This document shows positions 13,411-21,973 of a DNA stretch of 32,414 nt, piece after piece; position 1 is the stretch's first letter; every line of letters begins with the position of its first letter. The stretch is from CAYWOS01 sp964459985 (GTDB taxonomy: Bacteria; Bacillota; Clostridia; Christensenellales; Aristaeellaceae): assembly GCA_964459985.1 (NCBI GenBank), contig CAYWOS010000027.1:1-32414 (forward strand), written 5' to 3'. Made by a program: the position numbers and the translations under genes. The notes under the pieces are model-generated. The model worked only from the letters and a program-made list of their open reading frames with translations, was not told where the DNA came from and did no database searches.

Positions 13411-15666
13411 TCAGTCATCGAGCGCCCGAAACTTTTCGACATAGAAATCGCACAGCTCCTCGGCGGTCTCGGCGGACGCCGCTTCGCTGATCACGCGCAC
13501 GCGCGCGAGCGCGGCGTCGGGCACGATGCGCGCGCTGCCGCCCTCGTGCTCGATCAGCACGCCGTCGGAAAAGGTATGCGGGAGCGGCGTATCGCCGGCG
13601 GCGCGCAGCACGCGGCTTTTGCGCCCGTCGTCGCAGGGCAGGCTGCGCTCGTACACGAAAAGCGGCGGCAGCGAGGACAGCAGCGTATCGAGCGGCTGCG
13701 TCTTGAGCGCCTCGGCGAGCGCGAAAACGGCCGCCGCGCCGTCGGTCGTCAGCCTTTTCTGGCGCGCGCAGTCGAATGACGCGTCGGGCGGAACCAGCGC
13801 CGCCATGCGCGCCGCCGCGCGCGGCACGCCGGGCAGATCATAGATCGCTTTCGCGCCCGAAAGCAGCGACAGCCGGAGCAGCAGCAGCGTAAGCCGGCCG
13901 CCCTGCACCGTGATCCGCTCGGTATAAGGCATGATCCGCGCGCCGTCGGGCGAGAGAAAAACGCCGATCTCGTCGCCCGTCACCGCCTTTTCGGCCGAGG
14001 ACACGACGCGCGCGCCGCGCACGTTCATGCGCGAAAGCCCCCACGAAATCATCTCCCGGAGCGCGACGCGGTCGCACACGACGGCAAAGGGCGTCCACAG
14101 CGCGCGCGTTCCGGCGGGCGGCAGCAGCGAAAGCGCGTGCGCCGCCGCGCCGTCCAGCCGTTTCACGTCACCTCCCCGCGCCGCAGGCGGCGCTTTCTCG
14201 CGGCGCAGGAGCGCGTTTTCCATCGCCGAAAGCCGCGTCTTGTCAAAGGGCTCGCCACCCTCGCCCGCCAGCCGCGCCTGCCCGCCCTCGCAGAACACGC
14301 CCGCCTGCGCACGGTACAGATCGGTCAGCGAAAGCAGCATGGGATGCGTGCCCTCGCCGAAGGCAATCACCCGCGCGCCCTGCGCGGCGAGCGCGCCCTC
14401 GACGACGCGCGCCAGCCACAGCCCTTCTCCGTCGTGCGCCACGCAGACGTCCTTGGCGCGCGTGACGGCCAGCAGCGCCTCGCAGATATCGCACGCCTCG
14501 GCCGGCGACAGGCATTCCGCGCCGTCGCCCGTCCACGCGCGCGCGCGGCTGTCGCCCGCGTGCAGCGTTTTCTCAACCACCGCGCCGCCCGGAACGCGCA
14601 CGTACGGGAAGATCGCCGTGCCCGGGCGCATCTCGGCGTCGGCGCCCAGCACGGCGCGCGCGCCGACGGCGCAGCCCGTCTGCACGACGGCGCTTGACCG
14701 GATCGAAGCGCCGTCGCAGACGACCGAGCCGGTGATCTGCGCCTTGCGCTCGACGACGGCGTTCTTCCACAGGCAGCTGTGCTCGATCACCGCGCCGTCG
14801 CCCACCACCGCGCCCGCGCCGATCACCGAATCCATCACGCGCGCGCCCGCGCCGATCACCGCGCCCGCGCCGATCATGCACGCGCCCGACACAACCGCCG
14901 CGCCGTCGATCGTCGCTTCCTCCGACACGCCGCCCGCGCACGGCAGGCGCACCTCGCCGCGCAGCAGCGCCGCCTGCGCCGAAAGATACGCGCGGCGGTC
15001 GCCCACGTCGCACCAATAGCCGTCCGTTTCAAAGCCGTACACGGGCAGGCCCTTCTTCAGCAGCGCGGGGAAGATATCCCGTCCGAAATCGGGCGCGCCG
15101 CTCGCGGGGATGTGCTCGAACACCTCCTTTTCCAGCAGATACACGCCGGTGTTCACCAGATCGGAGTACGCGCGGTTCCACGAAGGCTTCTCGATGAACC
15201 GCGTCGCGCGCCCCTCGCGGTCGAGCATGACCACGCCGAAGGAAAGCGGCCTTGACGAGCGCTTGAGCACCAGCGTGGCGATCGCGCCCTTTTGCCGGTG
15301 ATACGAAAGCGCCGCCGTCAGATCGCAGTCGGTCAGGCCGTCGCCCGAGAGCACCAGCGTCGTGCCCTCGCCGCGCGCCGCCGCCCGGACGCCGCCCGCC
15401 GTGCCAAGCGGCGTCGTTTCCTCGAAATACCGCAGTTTGACGCCGTATTTTTCGCCGCGCCCGAACGCCTCGCGGATTTTCCTCGGCTGATAACAGAGCG
15501 TCGCCGTCACATCGGTCACGCCGTGCGCCTTGAGCAATTTGAGCGCGTACCCCATCACCGGCTCGCCGACGAGCGGCACGAGCGGCTTGGGCAGCGCGAC
15601 GGTCAGCGGCCGCAGCCGCACGCCCTCGCCGCCCGCCATAATCATCGCCTGGAGACTCAACGCCAT
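13411..15666 (-). CDS. Sugar-phosphate nucleotidyltransferase with left-handed helix and inactive phosphohexomutase-like domain
   Basis: A 751-residue fusion. Residues 7-235 are a nucleotidyltransferase of the mannose-1-phosphate guanylyltransferase/glucose-1-phosphate type: 'MAGGEGVRLRPLT', 'LPKPLVPL', 'LSGDGLTDCDL', 'FIEKPSWNRAYSDLVNTGVY', 'GYWCDVG'. Residues 250-350 are hexapeptide repeats of a left-handed beta helix. From about 375 the chain follows the alpha-D-phosphohexomutase fold, but the catalytic loops are altered. Where the phosphoserine loop TASHNP is expected the protein has 'FCEGGQARL' (458-466). Where the metal loop DGDxDR is expected it has 'SPDGAR' (572-577). The C-terminal half is therefore probably regulatory or binding only. 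It would supply a nucleotide sugar for envelope glycans. The ATG at 15666 lies only two bases after AAAGGAAG; the TTG at 15660 is better spaced and may be the true start. Confidence 0.82.
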   Translation of the reverse strand: MALSLQAMIMAGGEGVRLRPLTVALPKPLVPLVGEPVMGYALKLLKAHGVTDVTATLCYQPRKIREAFGRGEKYGVKLRYFEETTPLGTAGGVRAAARGEGTTLVLSGDGLTDCDLTAALSYHRQKGAIATLVLKRSSRPLSFGVVMLDREGRATRFIEKPSWNRAYSDLVNTGVYLLEKEVFEHIPASGAPDFGRDIFPALLKKGLPVYGFETDGYWCDVGDRRAYLSAQAALLRGEVRLPCAGGVSEEATIDGAAVVSGACMIGAGAVIGAGARVMDSVIGAGAVVGDGAVIEHSCLWKNAVVERKAQITGSVVCDGASIRSSAVVQTGCAVGARAVLGADAEMRPGTAIFPYVRVPGGAVVEKTLHAGDSRARAWTGDGAECLSPAEACDICEALLAVTRAKDVCVAHDGEGLWLARVVEGALAAQGARVIAFGEGTHPMLLSLTDLYRAQAGVFCEGGQARLAGEGGEPFDKTRLSAMENALLRREKAPPAARGGDVKRLDGAAAHALSLLPPAGTRALWTPFAVVCDRVALREMISWGLSRMNVRGARVVSSAEKAVTGDEIGVFLSPDGARIMPYTERITVQGGRLTLLLLRLSLLSGAKAIYDLPGVPRAAARMAALVPPDASFDCARQKRLTTDGAAAVFALAEALKTQPLDTLLSSLPPLFVYERSLPCDDGRKSRVLRAAGDTPLPHTFSDGVLIEHEGGSARIVPDAALARVRVISEAASAETAEELCDFYVEKFRALDD

Positions 15667-15787
15667 CTTCCTTTCTCTTGTGGATTGTAAAAGTATTATG
15701 AACGTCTTTTCGGCGAATTATGAGATTTGTCGCGTCAAACGGCGCTTTCCCGCCCCCCGCGCGCGCTCCCGCCGCAGAAAAAAGCTG

Positions 15788-15816
15788 TTGCGTTTTCGCG
15801 TTAAACGTGATATTAC
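15788..15816 (+). promoter_or_regulatory. Possible promoter of the rbgA cluster
   Basis: TTGCGT (15788-15793), a 17-base spacer and TATTAC (15811-15816) lie in an A/T-rich patch 54 bases before rbgA. The -10 box matches four of six consensus bases. The divergent minus-strand gene starts at 15666, so a promoter in this gap is expected, but this one is only moderately convincing. Confidence 0.4.
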
Positions 15817-15869
15817 TTATAGAGAATTCAATCGCGCCCTTAAATGACATTTTCTGGAAAGGCATCCGC

Positions 15870-16715
15870 ATGAGCATTCAGTGGTATCCCGGGCACATGG
15901 CGAGAGCGAAGCGGCTGCTGATCGATCAGCTGTCGCGCGCCGACGTGGTGGTGGAGCTTTGCGACGCGCGGCTGCCGCGCTCGAGCCGCAATCCCGATCT
16001 TGAGGCGCTCACGCGGCACAAAACGCGCGTGATGGCGCTGGGCAAAAGCGATCTCGCCGACCCCGCGCAAACCGACAAATGGCTCGCCGTTTTCCGCGCG
16101 CAGGGCGTCGACTGCGCCGCGCTCGACGTGAAAAGGCAGCCCCGGCAGGCGCGGGCGCTGATTGACCGCGCGGCGAAGGCGGCGGTCGAGCGCGCGGCGG
16201 CGCGCGGCATCAAAAAAACAGTGCGCGCCATGGTGGTGGGCGTGCCCAACGTGGGCAAGAGCACCTTCATCAACGCGCTGCACGGCGGCGCGATCGCGCA
16301 GACGGGCGACCGCCCGGGCGTGACGCGCGCCAACCAATGGGTCAAGGTATCGCCGTATTTCGAGATCATGGACACGCCGGGGCTTTTGTGGCCGCGCTTT
16401 GACGATCCGCTCGCGGCGCGCAGGCTGGCGTACATCGCCGCGATCCGGGACGAAATTTTAGACACGCAGGAACTGGCGATCCAGCTGCTGACCGATCTGA
16501 TCGCCATCGCGCCGGACGCCGTCGCCGCGCGCTTTAATATGAAGGACCCGGCGGCGCGCGGCGTCGCGCTGCTCGAGGAGGTCTGCCGGGGACGCGGCTT
16601 CCTGATGAAAGGCGGCGTATGCGATATCGACCGCGCCTGCGCCGTGGCGCTGGACGAATTCCGCGCGGGCAAGCTCGGGCGGATCACGCTGGAGGTGCCG
16701 CCGCGTGACGAATAA
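15870..16715 (+). CDS. rbgA: Ribosome biogenesis GTPase RbgA (YlqF)
   Basis: A 281-residue circularly permuted GTPase. It opens with the diagnostic 'IQWYPGHMARA' and 'DARLPRSSRNP'. The G motifs then come in permuted order: G4 at 58-61, G1 'GVPNVGKST' (124-132), 'TGDRPGVTR' as G2, and G3 'DTPG' (168-171). The C-terminal RNA-binding part ends 'KGGVCDIDRACAVALDEFRAGKLGRITLE'. RbgA acts late in 50S assembly. G4 reads GKSD instead of the usual NKxD, which is unusual because the Asn reads the guanine base. The start at 15870 has GGAAAGG seven bases upstream and matches the family N-terminus. The gene overlaps rnhB by 11 bases. Confidence 0.94.
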   Translation: MSIQWYPGHMARAKRLLIDQLSRADVVVELCDARLPRSSRNPDLEALTRHKTRVMALGKSDLADPAQTDKWLAVFRAQGVDCAALDVKRQPRQARALIDRAAKAAVERAAARGIKKTVRAMVVGVPNVGKSTFINALHGGAIAQTGDRPGVTRANQWVKVSPYFEIMDTPGLLWPRFDDPLAARRLAYIAAIRDEILDTQELAIQLLTDLIAIAPDAVAARFNMKDPAARGVALLEEVCRGRGFLMKGGVCDIDRACAVALDEFRAGKLGRITLEVPPRDE

Positions 16716-17319
16716 GCGCCGGGAAAGACTGGCGGCGCTGACGGCGACCGACCGGCCATATTGGGACCAGGGGATCGCCTTCGCCGGCATGGACGAGGTC
16801 GGGCGCGGCCCGCTCGCCGGCGATGTGGTGGCGGCGTGCGTGATGATGCCGCCGACGCCGCTGATCGAGTGGGTGGACGACAGCAAATCGCTCTCGCCCG
16901 CCCGCCGCGAAACGGTCTGTGCGGAAATCATGAAAATCGCGCTGTTCGTCGGCATCGGCCGCGCCAGCCCGGCGGAGATCGACGAAATGAACATCCTGAA
17001 CGCCACCAAACTCGCCATGCGCCGCGCCGCGCAGGACGCGCCGGCCGGGCTGTTCCTCATCGACGCGCTCGAGGGGCTGGGTCTTGGCGGCGACGAGCGC
17101 GGCATCGTGCACGGCGACAGGATCAGCTATTCCATCGCCGCCGCCAGCATCGTCGCCAAGGTGACGCGTGACCGCGAGATGATCGCGCTGTCGGCGCAAT
17201 ACCCGCCGTATGATTTCGCGGCGAACAAGGGCTACGGCACCCAAAAGCACATCCGGGCGCTCAAAGCCTTCGGCGCGTGCCCGCTTCACCGGCGCAGCTT
17301 TATCGGGCATTTCATATGA
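16705..17319 (+). CDS. rnhB: Ribonuclease HII
   Basis: A 204-residue RNase HII, which nicks RNA in RNA-DNA hybrids and removes misincorporated ribonucleotides. The DEDD acidic residues are visible: Asp30-Glu31 in 'GMDEVGRGPLAGD', Asp120 in 'FLIDAL' and Asp138 in 'HGDRISYSIAAASIVAKVTRD'. 'DSKSLS' and 'NKGYGTQKH' are also family motifs. The GTG start follows GGAGG within the end of rbgA. The stop overlaps yraN (ATGA). The rbgA-rnhB pair is the same as in Bacillus. Confidence 0.95.
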   Translation: MTNKRRERLAALTATDRPYWDQGIAFAGMDEVGRGPLAGDVVAACVMMPPTPLIEWVDDSKSLSPARRETVCAEIMKIALFVGIGRASPAEIDEMNILNATKLAMRRAAQDAPAGLFLIDALEGLGLGGDERGIVHGDRISYSIAAASIVAKVTRDREMIALSAQYPPYDFAANKGYGTQKHIRALKAFGACPLHRRSFIGHFI

Positions 17320-17696
17320 AAATCACGTCGGACGGGCAAACCGGCAAGGCGCGCGCAGAACGCGCGGGGCTTCAACAAAAAGGGCTGCTGGGCGAGCTTC
17401 GCGCCGAACGCTTTCTCAAAAAGCAGGGCATGAAAATTATCGGTCGGCGGTACCGCGCGCCGCGCGGCGAAATCGATCTCATCGCGCGGGAGGGCGACAC
17501 GACGGTGTTCGTCGAGGTGAAATACCGCCCGCGCGGCGAGATCGGCGAGGGCGCGCGCGCCGTTGACGCCGACAAGCGCCGTCACATTCGCCTCGCCGCC
17601 GAACGCTGGCTGTCGGCAAATCCGAGCGCGTCCGTCCGCTTCGACGTCGTGGAGATCACGGCGTCGGGCATCCGGCGGATCACGGACGCATTTTAA
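17316..17696 (+). CDS. YraN family protein (UPF0102, endonuclease-like fold)
   Basis: A 126-residue member of the YraN/UPF0102 family. 'GLLGELRAERFLKKQGMKIIGRRYRAPRGEIDLIAREGDTTVFVEVKYR' carries the nuclease-like Asp54, Glu67 and Lys69 of the Holliday-junction-resolvase-type fold; no activity is firmly established. The frame is open back to 17277, but the ATG at 17316 overlaps the rnhB stop and matches relatives. In clostridia yraN usually sits next to comM; here the large glycosyltransferase gene stands between. Confidence 0.9.
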   Translation: MKITSDGQTGKARAERAGLQQKGLLGELRAERFLKKQGMKIIGRRYRAPRGEIDLIAREGDTTVFVEVKYRPRGEIGEGARAVDADKRRHIRLAAERWLSANPSASVRFDVVEITASGIRRITDAF

Positions 17697-17715
17697 CGGT
17701 TGATCGGAGAGATCT

Positions 17716-20700
17716 ATGAAGAAAAAAACGCTGTGGATCGTGATCGCGTGCGCCGTGCTCGCGTGCGCCGCGCTCGCCGTCGCGCTGACGGGCCGGAACG
17801 CGGGGAGCGGCACGTACGCCAACCTGATCGTCAACGGCACGTTCGAGCAGGCGGACAAAGACGGCCTGCCGAGCGGCTGGTACGCCGACGCCTATGTTTC
17901 GACCGTCGGGTACACGACCTATTCGCTCGGCGAGGGCTTTATCGGCGGCGCGGCGCATATCGTCAACAACGCGCCCAACGACGCGCGCTTTGCCCAGCGC
18001 GTTTCGGTATCGCCCGATACGCTGTACCGCCTGCGCGGGTTCATCCGCGCGGACGCGCAGTCCGGACGCGGCGCGAACCTGTCCGTCGAGGGCGTCACGG
18101 CGTTTTCGGAATCGATGTATTCGACGGACGGCAACTGGATCGAGGTTTCTTTGTACGGGCGCACGGGCGCGAACCAGACCGAGGTCACGGTGTTCGCGCG
18201 GCTGGGCGGCTATTCGGGCGAGGCGACGGGCGAGGCGTGGTTCGACGACGTATCGCTCAACCGCGTGGACAGCGTGCCCGAGGGCTATGAGGAAACGCAA
18301 TGGTACGCGATGTCCAAGGCGTCCGCGTCCGATTCGTCCTCGCCGCTCCCGACGGCGGCGTTGTGGCTCGTCCTCGCCTCGGCGGCGTACGTCAGCGCGT
18401 TCCTGTACGCCCTGTCGTTCATGCGCCGCGAAAAGCCGCTCGCCCCCGGCGTCAAAAACGCCGACATGCGGCTGTTCGCCGTGCTCGCCGCCGCCGCGCT
18501 CGCATTGCGCGTGATTCTGGCGCTTTCGGTGCACGGCTACGACATCGACGTGGGCGATTTCATCGGCTGGGCCAACGCCATGGCGGAAAGCGGCCCCGCC
18601 GATTTCTACCTTCGCGGCGGCTTTTCGGATTATCCGCCGGGCGCCATGCTCCTATTGTGGCTGCTGGGCGGCATCGGCAAAATCACGGGCGGCGTGAGCG
18701 TGTTCCTCGTCAAAACGCCTTCGATCCTCTGCGATCTTGTCATTCTGTGGCTGATTTTCAGCGAGGGCAAAAAGCGCCTGTCGCCCGCCGCGGCGCTGGC
18801 GCTCGCGGCGCTGTACGCCTTCAGCCCGCTCGCGCTGACGGCGGGCGCGGCGTGGGGACAAATGGACAGCGTGATGACGCTGCTCCTGCTTTTGACCGTG
18901 CTGTTCGCGCTGCGCGGACAGTGGATATACGCGCTGCCCGTCTATACGCTGGCGGTGCTGGTCAAGCCGCAGGCGCTTATGTTCGGCCCGCTCGGGCTGT
19001 TGGCGCTCGTGATGCAGTTCATCGAATCGCGCGGGGACAGGGACGCGCTGCGCCGCCTCCTCCGCGACGCGCTATTCGGGCTGGCGGGCGCGCTCGCCGT
19101 CGCCTGCGCCGTGGTGATTCCCTTCTCGGTCAGGCAGGGCGGCGTGGGATGGCTGTTCGATTTGTATCGAAAGACCATGACGCAGTACAACTGCGCGACG
19201 GTCAACGGCTGCAACCTGTACTTCGCGCTGGGGCTCAACTGGGCGGACGCCGCGACGAACGCGTCGCTGCGCGACGTGCTCGCCGTGCTGTACGCGTTCG
19301 CGCTGCCTGTCGGCGTTTATTATTACGATAAAATAACGCGTCGGGGCGTAAGGATCGCGCTGATCGCCGCGTTCGGCGCGGCGCTGATTCCGCTTATGCC
19401 CCTTTCCTTCATTCGGGAGCTGACCGATATCGGCTTATTCTCGTACAACGCGCTGGGCACGGCGGTGATCGCCGCGTCGCTCGGGCTGTGCGGCTGGCTG
19501 TATATCCGGGGGAAATCGATCCGGCATCTGCCCCTGCTCGGCGCGGTGTTCCTGACCATGCTGTTCACGCTGGGCACAATGATGCACGAAAGATACCTTT
19601 TCCCGGCGGCGGCGCTGCTTTTGATCGCTTACGCCCTTGAAAAGGACAAGCGCATCCTGACGTTCGCGCTGCTCGTCGTGCTGGGGAGCTTTTTGAACGT
19701 CGGCTGCGTGCTCGACCGCAATATCCGCATCGGCGGCGCGGCGGGACACCTGACCGCGCCGATGTTTGGCATTGAAAGCGATCTGTCGACGCTCGAATCC
19801 CTCTCGGCGCTGATCAACATCATATCGTGCGCTTTCGGCGTCTACCTGTCGCTGTCGCTGTGCCGCGAGAACGCCAAGGTCCGCGCGCTCGAGCCGGTCA
19901 AGACGAAGGCTCCGTCCTCCGGCGCGTCGCCGACGCCGCGCGGCGAGCTTGCCGCGCTCGACGGCGAAATGTCCGCCGGCGCGGAAGAAACGGCGTCCCG
20001 GCGCATGACGAAGCGCGATACGCTCGTCATGCTCGCGCTCACGGCGGTCTACGCCGTCGTCGCGTTTGTCAATCTCGGCTCGCTCAAAGCGCCGCAGACC
20101 TATTGGGTTTCGACGTCGCCCGACGAAACGGTGGCGTTCGATCTGGGCGAGAGCAAAACGTTTGAAATGCTGTATTACGGCGGCATTCACTGGACGGACG
20201 CGCGCTTTTCCATCGAGGTAAGCGAGGACGGCAAAACGTGGACGCACCCGGACAGCGACACGCCGTACCCCGCGCAGATGACTTACGGCGATCTGTACAA
20301 ATGGATATACGTCGTCCACGCCAGCGTCTACGGCGACACCGCCAGCTACACAAACGCGCCCCGCGTCTTCACGGCGCGCTACGTCCGCCTGACGGCGGGC
20401 GCCATCGGGCTGACGCTGTACGAGGTCGTTTTCCGCGATCCCGATACCAAAACGGCGTTCGAGGCCGTCTCAGTGACCGATTCGCTCGGGAACGATGACG
20501 CGCGCCTGCTCGCCGACGAATCCGGCGCGCTCGAGGGCGAGCCGGGCTGGTTCAACGGCATGTACTTTGACGAAATCTATCACGCGCGCACGGGCTACGA
20601 GCATCTGCACGGGCTGCGCACCTATGAAACGACGCATCCGCCGCTCGGCAAGGTGTTCATATCGTGGTGCATCGGCATTTTCGGCATGACGCCGTTCGGC

Positions 20701-21894
20701 TGGCGCTTCGCGGGGACGCTGGCGGGCGTGATGATGCTGCCGGCGGTTTACCTGATCGCTCGGCGGCTGTTCAGGCGGCGGTGGCTCGCGCCGCTCGCGC
20801 TTTCGCTGTTCCTGCTGGACACCATGCACTTCACCCAGACGCGCATCGCCACCATCGACAGCTTCGGCACGCTGTTCATCCTGTGGTCGGTCTATTTCAT
20901 GTTCAGATGGCTGACGATGGATTTCTTCGGCGAAAAACTGTGGAAAACCTTCGTGCCGCTCGGCCTGTCCGGGCTGTTCATGGGGCTGGCGATCGCCAGC
21001 AAATGGACGGGCTGCTACGCCGGCGCGGGGCTGGCCGTGCTGTTCTTCTGGGGACTGTACCGGCGCTTCATGTGCTGCCGCCGCGCGAAAAAGTGGCTTG
21101 CCGAGGACAAAACGCCCGCAAGAAAGCCGAAAAGCGCCCCCGCCGACCCCGCGTATTCCCCGCGCCTAATGACCGCCGCAAGCGAAGGCGAAAAGCGGCT
21201 GCTGCTCAATACGCTGTCCTGCTTCCTGTTCTTCGTTTTCGTGCCGCTTGTCATCTATTATCTCTCCTACATCCCGTACTTCGCCTATCAGGGCGGCGTG
21301 ACGGTCAAAAAAGTGATCGACGCGGCGGAAAGCATGCTTGCCTATCACGCCGAGCCGGGGCGCGGCATGGATCATTTCTTCTACGCGCCGTGGTACCTCT
21401 GGCCGATCGACCTGAAACCCATGTGGTACTCGTCCACCGCCTTCGCACCCGAGGGTTTCGGCGCGACCATTCTCGCCTTCGGCAATCCCATCGTGTGGTG
21501 GACGGGGCTGGCGGGTATCCTCGGCACGTTCGGCGTATGGATCAAACGTCATATCCGTCACGGCGGGATCACGCTCCGCCAGACGACATCCGACATCCGC
21601 CCGGCGCTGCTGCTCATCACCTTCGCGGCGCAGTACCTGCCTTGGGCGCTCGTGCCGCGCGGGACGTACATCTACCACTATTTCCCGAGCGTTCCCTTCA
21701 TCATCCTCTCGACGGCGCTGTGCCTTGATCTGCTCTCCGAAAAGCGCGAAAAGGCGGCGAGGATCGCGGCGATCGTTCTCGTATCGCTGGCGGGCGCCGC
21801 GTTCATCGGCTTCTTCCCCTACGCGAGCGGCGTGACCGTGCCGACGTGGTGGCTCGACGCCATGAAATGGTTCCCCGACTGGCTCTACTACTGA
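17716..21894 (+). CDS. Double GT-C glycosyltransferase fusion: ArnT/mannosyltransferase-like half plus PMT-like half
   Basis: A 1392-residue polytopic membrane protein. It has an N-terminal helix (about 6-24) and a carbohydrate-binding-like beta domain (about 35-195; 'NLIVNGTFEQ' to 'AWFDDVSLNRV'). A first GT-C module follows (about 215-720), with a 'YDIDVGDF' acidic loop (275-282) and 'SDYPPG'. After an Ala-rich linker and a helix from about 768 comes a discoidin-like domain (about 809-912; 'RFSIEVSEDGKTW', 'ARYVRLTAG'). A second GT-C module of protein O-mannosyltransferase type (about 940-1392) has the Asp-Glu pair at 952-953 and 'THPPLGKVF'. GT-C enzymes move sugars from polyprenyl-phosphate carriers to acceptors outside the membrane. 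Two on one chain suggest consecutive sugar additions or a donor/acceptor pair. It sits inside the yraN-comM-dprA cluster, 20 bases after yraN. Confidence 0.8.
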   Translation: MKKKTLWIVIACAVLACAALAVALTGRNAGSGTYANLIVNGTFEQADKDGLPSGWYADAYVSTVGYTTYSLGEGFIGGAAHIVNNAPNDARFAQRVSVSPDTLYRLRGFIRADAQSGRGANLSVEGVTAFSESMYSTDGNWIEVSLYGRTGANQTEVTVFARLGGYSGEATGEAWFDDVSLNRVDSVPEGYEETQWYAMSKASASDSSSPLPTAALWLVLASAAYVSAFLYALSFMRREKPLAPGVKNADMRLFAVLAAAALALRVILALSVHGYDIDVGDFIGWANAMAESGPADFYLRGGFSDYPPGAMLLLWLLGGIGKITGGVSVFLVKTPSILCDLVILWLIFSEGKKRLSPAAALALAALYAFSPLALTAGAAWGQMDSVMTLLLLLTVLFALRGQWIYALPVYTLAVLVKPQALMFGPLGLLALVMQFIESRGDRDALRRLLRDALFGLAGALAVACAVVIPFSVRQGGVGWLFDLYRKTMTQYNCATVNGCNLYFALGLNWADAATNASLRDVLAVLYAFALPVGVYYYDKITRRGVRIALIAAFGAALIPLMPLSFIRELTDIGLFSYNALGTAVIAASLGLCGWLYIRGKSIRHLPLLGAVFLTMLFTLGTMMHERYLFPAAALLLIAYALEKDKRILTFALLVVLGSFLNVGCVLDRNIRIGGAAGHLTAPMFGIESDLSTLESLSALINIISCAFGVYLSLSLCRENAKVRALEPVKTKAPSSGASPTPRGELAALDGEMSAGAEETASRRMTKRDTLVMLALTAVYAVVAFVNLGSLKAPQTYWVSTSPDETVAFDLGESKTFEMLYYGGIHWTDARFSIEVSEDGKTWTHPDSDTPYPAQMTYGDLYKWIYVVHASVYGDTASYTNAPRVFTARYVRLTAGAIGLTLYEVVFRDPDTKTAFEAVSVTDSLGNDDARLLADESGALEGEPGWFNGMYFDEIYHARTGYEHLHGLRTYETTHPPLGKVFISWCIGIFGMTPFGWRFAGTLAGVMMLPAVYLIARRLFRRRWLAPLALSLFLLDTMHFTQTRIATIDSFGTLFILWSVYFMFRWLTMDFFGEKLWKTFVPLGLSGLFMGLAIASKWTGCYAGAGLAVLFFWGLYRRFMCCRRAKKWLAEDKTPARKPKSAPADPAYSPRLMTAASEGEKRLLLNTLSCFLFFVFVPLVIYYLSYIPYFAYQGGVTVKKVIDAAESMLAYHAEPGRGMDHFFYAPWYLWPIDLKPMWYSSTAFAPEGFGATILAFGNPIVWWTGLAGILGTFGVWIKRHIRHGGITLRQTTSDIRPALLLITFAAQYLPWALVPRGTYIYHYFPSVPFIILSTALCLDLLSEKREKAARIAAIVLVSLAGAAFIGFFPYASGVTVPTWWLDAMKWFPDWLYY

Positions 21895-21973
21895 CGCGCC
21901 TTGGGTCTCCCGCCGGTATCTCCCGGGCAAAACCGCCTTCACGCCCGATTCTGTTCACGAAAGGTGAGATTTC

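Noticed and set aside
14779..15019. Repeated GCGCCGATCACC-like units on the plus strand as a tandem repeat or CRISPR-like array
   Set aside because: They are the codons of the hexapeptide repeats (GAGAVIGAGA) in the minus-strand nucleotidyltransferase.
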